The translations under genes and the position numbers were made by a program. Below are positions 1 through 9,221 of a stretch of 64,000 bases of DNA, one piece after another; position 1 is the stretch's first letter, and each line of letters opens with the position of its first letter. The notes under the pieces are model-generated. The model saw nothing but the letters and a program-made list of their open reading frames with translations, had not been told where the DNA came from and ran no database searches. The DNA is from Nocardia sp. NBC_00403 (GTDB taxonomy: Bacteria; Actinomycetota; Actinomycetes; Mycobacteriales; Mycobacteriaceae): NCBI RefSeq assembly GCF_036046055.1, contig NZ_CP107939.1, positions 6,262,001 to 6,326,000 of the forward strand, in the 5' to 3' direction.

Positions 1-243
1 CTCTACGGCGACGCATTCAACGAAGGCGTATTCATGCGGCCGGGCGCCTACCTGACCCGGGTCCTGGTCTTCCTCGACAGCCGCGGCATCGACGGAATCG
101 TCAACGGCACTGCCGCACTGATCGGCGGCCTTTCCGGCCGCATCCGGCGCGTCCAGTCCGGATTCGTACGCTCCTATGCCCTGTCCATGTTCACCGGCGC
201 GGCCCTGGTGGCCGCCGCCCTGCTGGCGGTGAGGATCTGGTGA
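1..243 (+). CDS. nuoL: NADH-quinone oxidoreductase subunit L, C-terminal end (partial)
   Basis: Only the last 80 codons are present; the gene begins before the window. The frame is open from base 1 and reads [20 protein letters not shown], the conserved end of the proton-pumping membrane subunit NuoL of complex I, followed by a linker and one last hydrophobic segment near the C terminus. Its TGA stop overlaps the GTG start of the next gene (GTGA), which is normal for translationally coupled nuo genes. Identity rests mainly on this end plus the adjacent nuoM and nuoN. Confidence 0.9.
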   Translation, partial: LYGDAFNEGVFMRPGAYLTRVLVFLDSRGIDGIVNGTAALIGGLSGRIRRVQSGFVRSYALSMFTGAALVAAALLAVRIW

Positions 244-1865
244 CCGATTTTCCCTGGTTGACCTTGCTGTGGGCGTTGCCCGCGGTCGGCTCTGTTGCGG
301 TGCTCGTGCTGCCCGCCGCCCAACGCACGCTGGCGCGCTGCCTGGCCCTGTGCGTCTCGATCGCGGTGCTGGTGGTCGGCATCATCTTGGCGGTGCGCTT
401 CGATCCCGGTGGGGCGCAATATCAGTTCGTCGAAGACCACGAGTGGATTCCGGCCTTCGGCGCCGGATACACCCTGGGCCTGGACGGGATCGCGCTGGTA
501 CTCGTACTGCTCACTGCGGCGCTGGTGCCATTGCTGATTCTCGCGGGCTGGAACGACGAGCGCGAGGTCGGCAGCGGCCGCCGCGTCGTGCACACCTACG
601 TCGCACTCAGCCTGATGGTCGAAGCGATGGTGTTGATCTCCTTCGTCTCGCTCGACATCCTGCTGTTCTACGTGTTCTTCGAGGCCATGCTCATCCCGAT
701 GTACTTCCTCGTCGGCGGCTTCGGACCGCGCAGTGCGGATGTGCAGCTGCGCCAGCAGCGGTCGCGGGCGGCGGTGAAGTTCCTGCTCTACAACCTGTTC
801 GGTGGGCTGATCATGCTGGCGGCGGTGATCGGGTTGTATGTGCTCACCGCGCGGGAAGGGCTCGGGGCGGGCTCGGCGGGCACCTTCGACTTCCGTACGG
901 TGGTCACCGCGGCCAACGCCGGACAGCTCGGCGCCGGTCCCGCCGTGCTCAACGCCCTGTTCCTCGGGTTCATGTTCGCGTTCGCGGTGAAGGCCCCGCT
1001 GTGGCCGCTGCACACCTGGCTGCCCGATGCGGCGGTCGCGGCGACGCCGTCGAGTGCGGTGCTGATGATGGCGGTAGTCGACAAGGTCGGCACCTTCGGC
1101 ATGCTGCGCTACTGCCTGATGCTGTTCCCGGATGCCTCGGGCACCTACGCGCCACTGGTGATCACCCTCGCGGTCATCGGCATCATCTACGGCGCGCTAC
1201 TGGCCGTCGGCCAGACCGACGTGATGCGGCTGATCGCTTACACCTCGATCTCGCACTTCGGATTCATCATCCTCGGCATCTTCGCGATGACGAGCCAGGG
1301 ACAGACCGGGGCGACACTCTACATGGTCAACCACGGCATTTCGACCGCCGCGCTGTTCCTGATCGCCGGATTCCTGGTGTCGCGCAGGGGTACCCGGGTC
1401 ATCGCCGAATTCGGCGGGGTGCAGAAAGTCGCGCCGGTGCTCGCGGGCACCTTCTTCATCGCCGGTCTCGCCACGCTGTCGCTGCCCGGTCTCGCCCCGT
1501 TCGTCAGCGAATTCCTGGTCCTGGCCGGCACGTTCAGCCGCTACCAGGTCGCCGCCGTCATCGCGACCGGCGCACTCGTGCTCGCCGCGCTGTATGTGCT
1601 GTGGCTCTACCAGCGCATGATGACCGGCCCGGTGAAGGAAGGCAACGAGCGCCTCTACGATCTGGTGCCCCGCGAACTCGCTGTGGTGGTACCACTGATC
1701 GCCGCGCTGCTGTTCCTCGGCGTCTACCCGAAACCGCTGCTGGACTTCATCAATCCGGCGGTCGGACAGACGCTGACCACGATCGGCCGCCACGACCCCG
1801 CACCGTCGGTGCCGTCGCTGCCCGAAGCGGGGGCGACCGGGCATACCGGAGGTGCGCACAAGTGA
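240..1865 (+). CDS. nuoM: NADH-quinone oxidoreductase subunit M
   Basis: A 541-residue polytopic membrane protein of the Mrp-antiporter-like family that forms a proton channel of complex I in the cytoplasmic membrane. Visible family signatures include [20 protein letters not shown] around residues 140-160 with the conserved glutamate, [19 protein letters not shown] around 250-270 with the conserved lysine and histidine, and [12 protein letters not shown] near 425. Length fits the family. It starts at a GTG overlapping the nuoL stop. nuoN follows after about 100 bases on the same strand, so the three genes are one operon end. Confidence 0.96.
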   Translation: MTDFPWLTLLWALPAVGSVAVLVLPAAQRTLARCLALCVSIAVLVVGIILAVRFDPGGAQYQFVEDHEWIPAFGAGYTLGLDGIALVLVLLTAALVPLLILAGWNDEREVGSGRRVVHTYVALSLMVEAMVLISFVSLDILLFYVFFEAMLIPMYFLVGGFGPRSADVQLRQQRSRAAVKFLLYNLFGGLIMLAAVIGLYVLTAREGLGAGSAGTFDFRTVVTAANAGQLGAGPAVLNALFLGFMFAFAVKAPLWPLHTWLPDAAVAATPSSAVLMMAVVDKVGTFGMLRYCLMLFPDASGTYAPLVITLAVIGIIYGALLAVGQTDVMRLIAYTSISHFGFIILGIFAMTSQGQTGATLYMVNHGISTAALFLIAGFLVSRRGTRVIAEFGGVQKVAPVLAGTFFIAGLATLSLPGLAPFVSEFLVLAGTFSRYQVAAVIATGALVLAALYVLWLYQRMMTGPVKEGNERLYDLVPRELAVVVPLIAALLFLGVYPKPLLDFINPAVGQTLTTIGRHDPAPSVPSLPEAGATGHTGGAHK

Positions 1866-1969
1866 GCGCCGCCGAGCGTCGACCGGACCGCCTCAGTACC
1901 GGCTGTGGCGCGCACTTCGGTGCCGCCAGGCAGGTCGCCACCATGTTCTACGTATCAAGGACGGCATAA

Positions 1970-3595
1970 GTGACTTCCTACGAATACGGAACTGTGCTCG
2001 CCGCCACGGTCCCCGCACCGAGCATCGAGTACAGCAAGCTCTCGCCGATGCTCATCGTTTTCGGTGTCGCGGTGGTCGGGGTGCTGGTCGAAGCGTTCCT
2101 GCCCCGACCGTATCGGTATGCGACGCAGGTGGTGCTCGGGCTCGCCGGTCTGCTGGCGGCTCTGGTTGCCGTCGTACGCCTCTCGGGCACCAATGCCACC
2201 GCGATGGTCGGTGCGGTGTCGATCGACGGCGTCACACTGTTCCTGCAGGGCACGATCCTGGTGGTCTCGATCCTGGCGCTGCTGCTCATCGCCGAGCGTG
2301 ACGCGCAGCCGCGCGCCGAAGGACGTTCCGGTCCCGGCACCTGGAGTCTGGCGGCGGCCACCGTCGGACGCAGCTTGGACGCGTTCACGCCGCAAGCCTC
2401 CGCGGTGCCGGGAGGCGCGGGCGAGATGGCCGCCATCCGAGCGGGTGTCGCGACGACCGAGGTGTTCCCACTGACCATGCTCGCGATCGGTGGACTGCTG
2501 CTCTTCCCGGCGTCGAACGATCTGCTCACCATGTTCGTCGCGCTCGAGGTACTGTCGCTGCCGTTGTATCTGCTGTGCGGGCTCGCCCGTCGCAAGCGGC
2601 TGCTCTCCCAGGAAGCGTCGCTCAAATACTTTCTGCTCGGGGCGTTCTCGTCGGCGTTCTTCCTCTACGGTGTCGCCCTGCTCTATGGCCAGGCGGGCAC
2701 CGTCCGGCTCGGCGGTATCGCGGATGCGATAGCGCAGCATCCGGAGAACACCACCCTCGCCATGCTCGGTGTCGGCCTGCTCGCGGTCGGCCTGCTGTTC
2801 AAGATCGGCGCGGTGCCGTTCCAGTCCTGGGTGCCCGATGTGTACCAGGGCGCGCCGACGCCGATCACCGGATTCATGGCCGCCGCAACGAAGATCGCCG
2901 CGGTCGGCGCGCTGCTGCGCCTGCTCCAGGTCGCGGTGCCCGGCCTGCGCGACGACTGGCGGCCGGTGCTCGCCGCCATCGCCATCGCCACCATGCTCAT
3001 CGGCGCGGTCATGGCGATCACCCAGACCGATGTGAAGCGCATGCTCGCGTACTCCTCGGTTGCGCACGCCGGTTTCATTCTCATCGGCCTGATCCCCGGC
3101 ACCAATGCCGGTGTCGCCGCCATCCTGTTCTACCTGCTGGCCTACGGCGTCGGCACCGTCGGCGCCTTCGCCGTCGTCAGCCTGGTTCGGGACAGCTCCG
3201 GTACGGAAGCCACCGCCATGTCGCAGTGGGCCGGCCTCGGCCGCCGCTCCCCGGCCCTGGCAACGGTGTTCGCGCTCTTCCTGCTCTCCTTCGCGGGCCT
3301 GCCCCTGACCAGCGGCTTCGTCAGTAAGTTCGCCGTCTTCCAAGCGGCGGCCGCCGGCGGGGCCACGCCTCTCGTCCTCGTCGGTGTGATCTCCAGCGCG
3401 ATCGCGGCCTTCTTCTACATCCGCGTCATCGTGCTGATGTTCTTCACCGACCCGCCCGAAGCCGCCCCTGCGGTGATCACCCCCTTCCTGACCACCGCGG
3501 TCGTCACCTTCACCGCAGGAGCAACCATTCTGCTCGGCATCCTGCCCCAGTCGATGCTGGACATCGCCGAACGCGCGGCGACCTTCGTTCACTAG
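1970..3595 (+). CDS. nuoN: NADH-quinone oxidoreductase subunit N
   Basis: A 541-residue membrane subunit of complex I, homologous to NuoM and NuoL. Signatures are LEVLSLPLYLLCGLARR near residue 185, FKIGAVPFQSWVPDVYQGAP near 280, and FAGLPLTSGFVSKF near 440. A polar stretch around residues 105-160 lies between two early membrane helices and makes the protein longer than enterobacterial NuoN, as in other actinobacteria. The GTG start has AAGGA nine bases upstream, and about 100 non-coding bases separate it from nuoM. The gene ends just before a strong hairpin, so it is probably the last nuo cistron. Confidence 0.95.
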   Translation: MTSYEYGTVLAATVPAPSIEYSKLSPMLIVFGVAVVGVLVEAFLPRPYRYATQVVLGLAGLLAALVAVVRLSGTNATAMVGAVSIDGVTLFLQGTILVVSILALLLIAERDAQPRAEGRSGPGTWSLAAATVGRSLDAFTPQASAVPGGAGEMAAIRAGVATTEVFPLTMLAIGGLLLFPASNDLLTMFVALEVLSLPLYLLCGLARRKRLLSQEASLKYFLLGAFSSAFFLYGVALLYGQAGTVRLGGIADAIAQHPENTTLAMLGVGLLAVGLLFKIGAVPFQSWVPDVYQGAPTPITGFMAAATKIAAVGALLRLLQVAVPGLRDDWRPVLAAIAIATMLIGAVMAITQTDVKRMLAYSSVAHAGFILIGLIPGTNAGVAAILFYLLAYGVGTVGAFAVVSLVRDSSGTEATAMSQWAGLGRRSPALATVFALFLLSFAGLPLTSGFVSKFAVFQAAAAGGATPLVLVGVISSAIAAFFYIRVIVLMFFTDPPEAAPAVITPFLTTAVVTFTAGATILLGILPQSMLDIAERAATFVH

Positions 3596-3609
3596 TCACG
3601 CACCGACCG

Positions 3610-3643
3610 GTACCGCCGCACACGCAAGAAAGTGCGGCGGTAC
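3610..3643 (+). terminator. Hairpin ending the nuo operon
   Basis: A perfect 12-bp inverted repeat, GTACCGCCGCAC and its complement, is separated by the 10-base loop ACGCAAGAAA and lies 15 bases after the nuoN stop. No long T tract follows, as is usual in high-GC actinobacteria. It sits between the nuoN end and the end of a convergent SDR gene, so it could stop transcription from both sides. Confidence 0.75.
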
Positions 3644-3676
3644 TGCCGTGTTCGGGGCAGTTCGCACGCGGGAACG

Positions 3677-4414
3677 TCAGTGCAGATACGAAGCTCCGTT
3701 GACATTCAACACCGCGCCCGAGGTCCAGGTCGCTTCCGCCGAGGCGAGATACCGCACCGCCGAGGCGATTTCCTCCGGCTCGGCGACCCGGTCGAAAGGG
3801 CTCTGAGCTCGGACTTCGTCGGTGACGCGGTGCACGACACGTTCGGTCGCCACGAAACCGGGCGCGACCGAGGCGACCGCGATGCCGTAGGGAGCGAGAT
3901 AGACCGCCAGCGATTGACCGAGAGCGTGCACGCCCGCCTTGCTCGCGCCGTATGCGGGGTAATCGGGTTCGCCGCGGAACGCGCCCCGGGAGCCGATATT
4001 CACGATGCGGCCCGCGACACCGCGGTCGATCATGTGCCGGGCCGCGCAGTAGGAGACGTTGGCGGTGCCGAACACGTTGACATCCATGGTCGCGCGCCAT
4101 GCCTGCTGCCAGTCCGCATAGCTGGTCTCCGCCAACGGATGCGGGATGTTCACCGCCGCATTGTTGACCAGAACATGCACGGTGCCCAGCCCCGCGACGG
4201 CCGCGGCGACGATCGCCTCGGCCTCCTCCGGTGACCCGACGTCCCCGCCCACGAGCACATGTCCCGTTCCCGGCAGCCCTCGCAACGTCTCCTCGGCATC
4301 GTCCTTGCCGGTCGCGTAGTGCACCGCCACTCGGTCGCCGTTTTCGGCAAACGCGTGCGCGATGGCCCGTCCGATCCCCCGCGACGCACCCGTCACCAAC
4401 ACACCACGACTCAT
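3677..4414 (-). CDS. Short-chain dehydrogenase/reductase, FabG-like
   Basis: A 245-residue classical SDR, probably a cytosolic NAD(P)H-dependent oxidoreductase acting on a ketone or secondary alcohol. It shows the cofactor motif TGASRGIG at residues 8-15, NNAA at 84-87, and the catalytic Ser142, Tyr155 and Lys159 (YGASK). The ending with TSGAVLNVNGASYLH resembles 3-oxoacyl-ACP reductases, but the substrate cannot be told from sequence. An upstream in-frame start at 4483 is possible, but the ATG at 4414 gives the normal SDR N terminus. It converges on nuoN and appears to be a single-gene unit. Confidence 0.85.
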   Translation of the reverse strand: MSRGVLVTGASRGIGRAIAHAFAENGDRVAVHYATGKDDAEETLRGLPGTGHVLVGGDVGSPEEAEAIVAAAVAGLGTVHVLVNNAAVNIPHPLAETSYADWQQAWRATMDVNVFGTANVSYCAARHMIDRGVAGRIVNIGSRGAFRGEPDYPAYGASKAGVHALGQSLAVYLAPYGIAVASVAPGFVATERVVHRVTDEVRAQSPFDRVAEPEEIASAVRYLASAEATWTSGAVLNVNGASYLH

Positions 4415-4951
4415 TCGTCCATCACCATGCCCCCAGCCTGCCATCACGACTCGTCGTGTACGTCGCCACGCCCCGGCGGCCACGGCAAACCGGATGTGAT
4501 CGATAGCAGCCCAGCATATTTGCCGGGCCGTGCGCGCCCGGATCGATGGCCCGTACTGTTGCGGCGTCGAGACAAACCTGACGGTCTTACTGCTAATGTG
4601 GGCCAGTCGTCGAGTTTCGGACGACTGGAAGGGCTTGCTTTGTTCGGTCGGTGATTGTCGAAATCATCTGTCCTGCAGGGACTGTGAGACGACGATGGTG
4701 AGACTGCGGTTGGCCTCGCCAGAACTCCGGTCCTCGGCACTGATCTCTTTGCCGGGGTCACGATGGTCGGCAACTGCGAGGAAGGCTGAACGAAGCGATG
4801 TGGCGGGAGGCTGTACGTCGATGATCGAAGCGCGCAGCATGCCGTCGAAACCCCGGCGAACCCCTGACCTCTCTCGACACACGTGACCGAGGCGCATGCC
4901 CGCATTCACCGATTTCGTCGAGTTTTTGATCCATCGTCTGGAGTCACGCCT
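4415..4951. other. Intergenic region ahead of the P450 pair, with a perfect inverted repeat
   Basis: No convincing coding sequence is present in these 537 bases between the divergent SDR and P450 genes. Positions 4603-4628 form a perfect 9-bp inverted repeat (CCAGTCGTC, 8-base spacer GAGTTTCG, GACGACTGG), which may be an operator or a hairpin. The region presumably holds both promoters, although no clear -10/-35 pair could be assigned. Confidence 0.5.
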
Positions 4952-6229
4952 ATGACCAAGCCGCACTCGCCGTTGTCGGCCGCGCCCAACGCAACCACGA
5001 ACGGAACCTGCCCCGTCGCGCACGGCTCACCGATCCGTACCGATGGTCCCCGTGTCTCGCTGCACACTCCGGAATTCGCCGCCGACCCGCACCACGCCTA
5101 CCGCGAGATGCGCAGGCAGTACGGTTCGATGGTGCCGATGGAGCTGGCCCCGGATGTGCCGGCCACCTTGGTGATCGGTTACAACACCGCACTGCGAATC
5201 CTCAACGACCCGGACCATTTTCCGGCCGACCCGCGGACCTGGCAGCAGCACGTGCCCGACGACTCCCCCATCAAGCCGATGATGGAGTGGTATCCGAACG
5301 CGCTACGCAACAGCGGAGCCGCGCACGCGCGCTATCGTCAGGCCTACACCGCGAGCATCGACGGAATCGACCTACACGCTCTACATTCCACGGTCGAAAA
5401 GGTCGCCGTTCCACTGATCAATACTTTTTGCGAGGCCGGTTCGGCCGATCTGGTGTCACAGTACGCGTTGCCGCTGGTCTTCGAGCTGCTCAACCAGTTG
5501 GTCGGCTGCTCGACGGAGCTCGGACAGCGGGTCGCGACCGGAATGGCCGCACTCTTCGACACGGTCAACGCCGCTTGGGGCATGCAGACGCTCAGCGAGG
5601 CGCTGATGGAGCTGATCCAGCTGCGCCGCGCCGAGCCCGGGGACGATGTCACCTCGCGGCTCGCGCACCACCCCGCCGAACTCGACGACACCGAAATGCT
5701 CTCCCAGCTGATCAGCTTCTACGGCGCCGGTATCGAGCCGCAGCAGAATCTGATCACCAATACCCTGCTGCTGATGCTCACCGACGACCGGTTCGGCGGC
5801 GAGGTCCTCGGCGGGAGCCTATCGACTCGCGACGCGCTCGATGAGGTGCTCTTCAACGACCCTCCGATGGCGAACTTCTGCATGAGTTACCCGAAGCAGC
5901 CGATCCTCATCGAAAACACCTGGCTGCCAGCACATCAGCCGGTCCTCATCAGCCTTGCGGGCTGCAACAACGACCCCGAGATCCGCGGTGGTGACCGCAC
6001 TGGCAATCGCTCGCATCTGGCGTGGAGTGCTGGGCCGCATGCGTGTCCGGCAAAGTCGGTGGCCTACATGGTCGTGCAGGACGCTATCGATCAGCTGCTC
6101 GACGCCCTTCCTGAGATGCAACTGGCCGTGCCGCAGGACGAATTGCTCTGGCGGCCGGGTCCTTTCCACCGGGCGATGGCCGCACTGCCGGTCGTGTTCC
6201 CCAAGTCCCCTCCGTTGAACCTGGTGTAA
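4952..6229 (+). CDS. Cytochrome P450, conservon-associated type, non-canonical motifs
   Basis: A 425-residue P450-like protein. The heme-binding loop reads WSAGPHACPAKSV with the cysteine ligand at residue 365. The oxygen-activating I-helix region reads FYGAGIEPQQNL (256-267) in place of AGxET, and the ExxR motif appears as EVLF (298-301), lacking the arginine. These departures are typical, from memory, of the P450s at the end of actinobacterial conservons (roadblock/DUF742/GTPase operons), yet none of those genes is in the window. The ATG at 4952 is chosen because GGAG precedes it by nine bases; an upstream start at 4883 has no such site. Only 10 bases separate it from the next P450. Confidence 0.82.
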   Translation: MTKPHSPLSAAPNATTNGTCPVAHGSPIRTDGPRVSLHTPEFAADPHHAYREMRRQYGSMVPMELAPDVPATLVIGYNTALRILNDPDHFPADPRTWQQHVPDDSPIKPMMEWYPNALRNSGAAHARYRQAYTASIDGIDLHALHSTVEKVAVPLINTFCEAGSADLVSQYALPLVFELLNQLVGCSTELGQRVATGMAALFDTVNAAWGMQTLSEALMELIQLRRAEPGDDVTSRLAHHPAELDDTEMLSQLISFYGAGIEPQQNLITNTLLLMLTDDRFGGEVLGGSLSTRDALDEVLFNDPPMANFCMSYPKQPILIENTWLPAHQPVLISLAGCNNDPEIRGGDRTGNRSHLAWSAGPHACPAKSVAYMVVQDAIDQLLDALPEMQLAVPQDELLWRPGPFHRAMAALPVVFPKSPPLNLV

Positions 6230-6239
6230 GGAGCGTCTG

Positions 6240-7472
6240 ATGGAGCATGAACCGATAGTCCTGGACACAGCCGGTCTCGACATCCAAGGCGAGTCCGCCC
6301 GGATCCGCGCGCGCGGGCCGGTGGCGCTGGTGGAGTTGCCCGGCGGAGTGCCTGCGTGGTCGGTGACCGACGCTGTGGTGCTCCGTAGCCTGCTTGCCGA
6401 CCCGCGGGTATCGAAGGACCCGCGGCAGCACTGGACGGCGTACATGAACGGCGAGATCACCGAGGCGTGGCCGTTGCAGCCGTGGGTGGCGGCGGAGAAT
6501 ATGTTCACTGCATACGGCAGCGAGCATCGGCGGCTGCGGAAGTTGGTCGCGCCGGCATTCACACATCGTCGGACTGCGGCACTGCGGCCACGGATCGAGG
6601 AGATCACCGAGAATCTGGTGGCACAGCTCGCGGCGACACCGCGTGGCGAGTCCGTCGATCTGCGTGCGCGATTCGCCTATCCGGTGCCGATCCAGGTCAT
6701 CAGCGAGCTGATGGGTGTACCGGACCATCTCGGCGCCAGCATCCACAAGTGCGTCGACGGGTTCTTCGACACCTCGTTCACACCCGCGCAGGCTCAGGCC
6801 AACTACCTCGAGATGTACCAGCTCATCAGCGAACTGGTGGCCTACCGGCGCCAAACGCCCGGCGAAGACATCACCAGCGTGTTGATCGCCACCCGTGCCG
6901 AGGACGACGGCTCACAGCTGACCGAGAAGGAACTCGTCGACACGCTGATGCTGGTCATCAACGCCGGACACGAGACCACAGTCAACCTGCTCGATCAGGC
7001 GATCTTCGCACTGCTGTCGCATCCTGGTCAGCGCGCTGATGTGGTCGAGGGCCGAGTGCCCTGGTCGGATCTGGTGGAGGAGACGCTGCGCTATGAAGCG
7101 CCCGTCGCCCATCTGCCACTGCGTTATGCCGTCGACGACATCGACATCGACGGCATCCGCATCCCCAAGGGCGACGCGATCCTCGCCTCATACGCAGGCG
7201 CGAGCCGTGACCCGAAGGTGCACGGCGCGACTGCCGACGAGTTCGACGTGCACCGCGTGACCAAGGACCAGCACGTAGCCTTCGGCCACGGCGCTCACCA
7301 TTGCATCGGCGCTCCCCTCGCCCGCATGGAGGCCGCGATCGCGCTGCCTGCGCTGTTCAAACGCTTCCCCGACCTGCGCTTCGCTGTGGACCCAAGAGAA
7401 CTAGCGCCGGTAGGCAGCTTCATCTCCAACGGACATGCACAGCTGCCGGTCTACCTGGATTCGGCGGAGTAA
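6240..7472 (+). CDS. Cytochrome P450, CYP105-like bacterial class
   Basis: A 410-residue soluble P450 with complete motifs: AGHETT at 242-247 in the I helix, ExxR at Glu281-Arg284, and the heme loop FGHGAHHCIGAPLAR with Cys355. It probably hydroxylates a small hydrophobic molecule and needs external ferredoxin and reductase, which are not nearby. AAGGAG overlaps the stop codon of the preceding P450 and sits seven bases before the ATG, so the two genes are co-translated. Pairing of one odd and one ordinary P450 is a known arrangement in actinomycetes. Confidence 0.92.
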   Translation: MEHEPIVLDTAGLDIQGESARIRARGPVALVELPGGVPAWSVTDAVVLRSLLADPRVSKDPRQHWTAYMNGEITEAWPLQPWVAAENMFTAYGSEHRRLRKLVAPAFTHRRTAALRPRIEEITENLVAQLAATPRGESVDLRARFAYPVPIQVISELMGVPDHLGASIHKCVDGFFDTSFTPAQAQANYLEMYQLISELVAYRRQTPGEDITSVLIATRAEDDGSQLTEKELVDTLMLVINAGHETTVNLLDQAIFALLSHPGQRADVVEGRVPWSDLVEETLRYEAPVAHLPLRYAVDDIDIDGIRIPKGDAILASYAGASRDPKVHGATADEFDVHRVTKDQHVAFGHGAHHCIGAPLARMEAAIALPALFKRFPDLRFAVDPRELAPVGSFISNGHAQLPVYLDSAE

Positions 7473-7727
7473 CTCGCTGGTGAGTGGGGTGCCGTCCCGG
7501 ACGAAGCCCCACTTCTGCACGAAATCGGCGGCCCCACAAAGAATCCCAGGGCTGCGATTTCTGCGCGACAGCTGCGGGGGTGGCCGCGCGTGCGACGATC
7601 GCAGCGGTCGGCTGTCTCGAGCCTTTGTCTCGTCGGCGTGTCCATTGGCGAGATGCATGAACAATAGTGATACCTCCTGGACAAATAGCCCAGTGACCTG
7701 GGCCACCGGGCGGAAACGTCACTGTGC

Positions 7728-8115
7728 GTGAAATATGCGGTGCGGCATGACGGTCGGTCGGCGGGTCGGTCCCGGAATCTCGGTGCGAACCGGAGCGGTT
7801 GGGCGGCGATGGCTGCGCTGAGCATGGTGGCGGCCGAAGCGCTCCAGCCGGGTACCGCGGGTGGCGGCCGACGAACCGCCGGTGACGGTGGCGTCCGATC
7901 GACAAGAGCAGCAGCTGGCGACCCGTGACGGCGTCGCGGTGTCGTATGTCAGTTTTCGATTTCCGCTACCGTCCGGGGTTCCCGCGCACTCCGAGGCGTG
8001 TGATGGCACCGGGTACCTGAGATATCGGCCAGTGGGTGGCCCGGAGAACTCGCGCGTGGCCGACGCGGTGGTCGTGCAGCAAAACGTCGACTCCATCATT
8101 CGCGGTCCGACCTAG
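7728..8115 (+). pseudogene. Remnant of a secreted alpha/beta-hydrolase-like protein
   Basis: Two overlapping frames together look like the N terminus of an exported protein. Around 7800-7845 one frame reads a hydrophobic, signal-peptide-like stretch (AAMAALSMVAAEALQPGTA). The frame open to 8115 then continues with PPVTVASDR, LATRDGVAVSYVSFR and ACDGTGYLRYRPVGGPENS, which I recall as the start of a Nocardia/Streptomyces family of secreted hydrolase-like proteins. The sequence stops after about 80 codons where several hundred would be expected. A frameshift near 7845 and a 3' truncation would explain it. This is recognition by eye and the family call is tentative. The 250 bases before it (7473-7727) hold nothing I can name. 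Confidence 0.4.
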
Positions 8116-8230
8116 GTCGCCTGGGTGGGTATTGCGGGACAGTAACGTACCCACCCACGGCCACCGGCCGGGTCGGAGCCGGCCTCTATGCGCCGACCCG
8201 GCCACACCTATTTCGCCGTCCGCCAAGTAA

Positions 8231-9061
8231 TTACGCCCGCAGCACTTCGCGCAACCGGGGGGCGAAGGCAGCCGGGTCCTCCACGAAACCGGTATGGCCA
8301 CCAGGGAACAACGTCGGTTCTACGCCAATTGCTTCCCCCAGCGCCCGTACCGTGCGCTCGCACAACTGTCCGGTCGAGTCGACGCCGAGACCGAGCACAA
8401 TGCGTGCGGCCATCGTGCGCAGCGACGACCTATCGGGTTCCCATGAAATGCCCGGGCGGAGCTCGTGCGCGAACCAGTAACTCTCGCTGGCCCGCTGTCG
8501 CGGCTCGCGCTCCCCACCGAAGACCTGCTGGAACACTGGCTCCGGCATCTGAATGTTGGCCTGCGCCATGAACTTCCGCCAGGCGCCCAACCTGTCGCCG
8601 GCCTGGTAGGTGGCGATCATATCGTCGGTTTTCGCATGCTGCTGCGCACGGTCGTCGAGCAGCGCGAGCAGTGGTGGTTCGTGCGCCACGACCGTAGTGA
8701 CCAGATCGGGATGCGCTTGAGCAAGGGCCAGCGCGGTGATTGCGCCGCCGCTGGAGCCGAACACCACGGCCGGGCCCGCGTCGACGTGGGCAATCAGGCG
8801 GGCGAGGTCGTCGGCCCGTAATTCCGGGGTCGAGTCCTGCGTCGGGTCATCGAGCACGCTGCCCTGGTGGCCGCGCGGATCGGTGGTGAGGACGGTGTGA
8901 TCGGTGGCGAGCAAATCCGCGAGCGGCGCGAAAGCCGAGGCATCCATGGGAGCACCCACCAGCACGACCAGTGGTCCCGTGCCACGCAGCTCGTAATGCA
9001 GGCGGGCGCCGGGTACATCGAGTGCGGCCGTGGTGGCAGGGACGGTCGGAGTCTGGGTCAT
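8231..9061 (-). CDS. Alpha/beta hydrolase
   Basis: A 276-residue single-domain alpha/beta hydrolase, probably a cytosolic esterase or related enzyme. The oxyanion region is VGAPMD near residue 36, the nucleophile elbow GSSGG places the serine at 104, and the candidate histidine lies in FPGGHTGF near the C terminus. It is clearly paralogous to the hydrolase at 9812-10657, sharing DPRG, AHEPP, AHELRP and FPGGHxGF. It is divergent from a TetR gene, and a palindromic operator lies between them. Its ATG is preceded by GAGGAG within ten bases. Confidence 0.88.
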   Translation of the reverse strand: MTQTPTVPATTAALDVPGARLHYELRGTGPLVVLVGAPMDASAFAPLADLLATDHTVLTTDPRGHQGSVLDDPTQDSTPELRADDLARLIAHVDAGPAVVFGSSGGAITALALAQAHPDLVTTVVAHEPPLLALLDDRAQQHAKTDDMIATYQAGDRLGAWRKFMAQANIQMPEPVFQQVFGGEREPRQRASESYWFAHELRPGISWEPDRSSLRTMAARIVLGLGVDSTGQLCERTVRALGEAIGVEPTLFPGGHTGFVEDPAAFAPRLREVLRA

Positions 9062-9192
9062 CTGTTCTCCTCGAGGAGTAGTCCTACGTGTGAATGTATT
9101 GAAATGTATTGACTACGGCCGCCCCGAAAACTCATCGGTCGGGTGGATATTCCCTGGACAAAACCACTTGCGCCTAGGGCTATTAGGTTTTA

Positions 9193-9209
9193 ACCTAGGA
9201 GTCCTAGGT
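9193..9209. promoter_or_regulatory. Palindromic operator, probably for the adjacent TetR regulator
   Basis: ACCTAGGA-G-TCCTAGGT is a perfect 17-bp palindrome ending one base before the ribosome binding site of the tetR gene. A second, overlapping inverted repeat (AGGTT-TT-AACCT, 9185-9196) and a further CCTAGG core at 9173-9178 lie just upstream. Placement directly over the tetR leader fits autorepression. Control of the divergent hydrolase from the same site is an inference. Confidence 0.7.
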
Positions 9210-9221
9210 AAGGAGATGGGT

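Noticed and set aside
1866..1969. Possible small gene between nuoM and nuoN
   Set aside because: The 104 bases hold no open frame of its own with a ribosome binding site; the frames crossing it are shadows of nuoN.
9091..9112. Tandem repeat of GAATGTATT/GAAATGTATT before the divergent hydrolase
   Set aside because: Only two short AT-rich copies; probably promoter-region sequence rather than a defined element.
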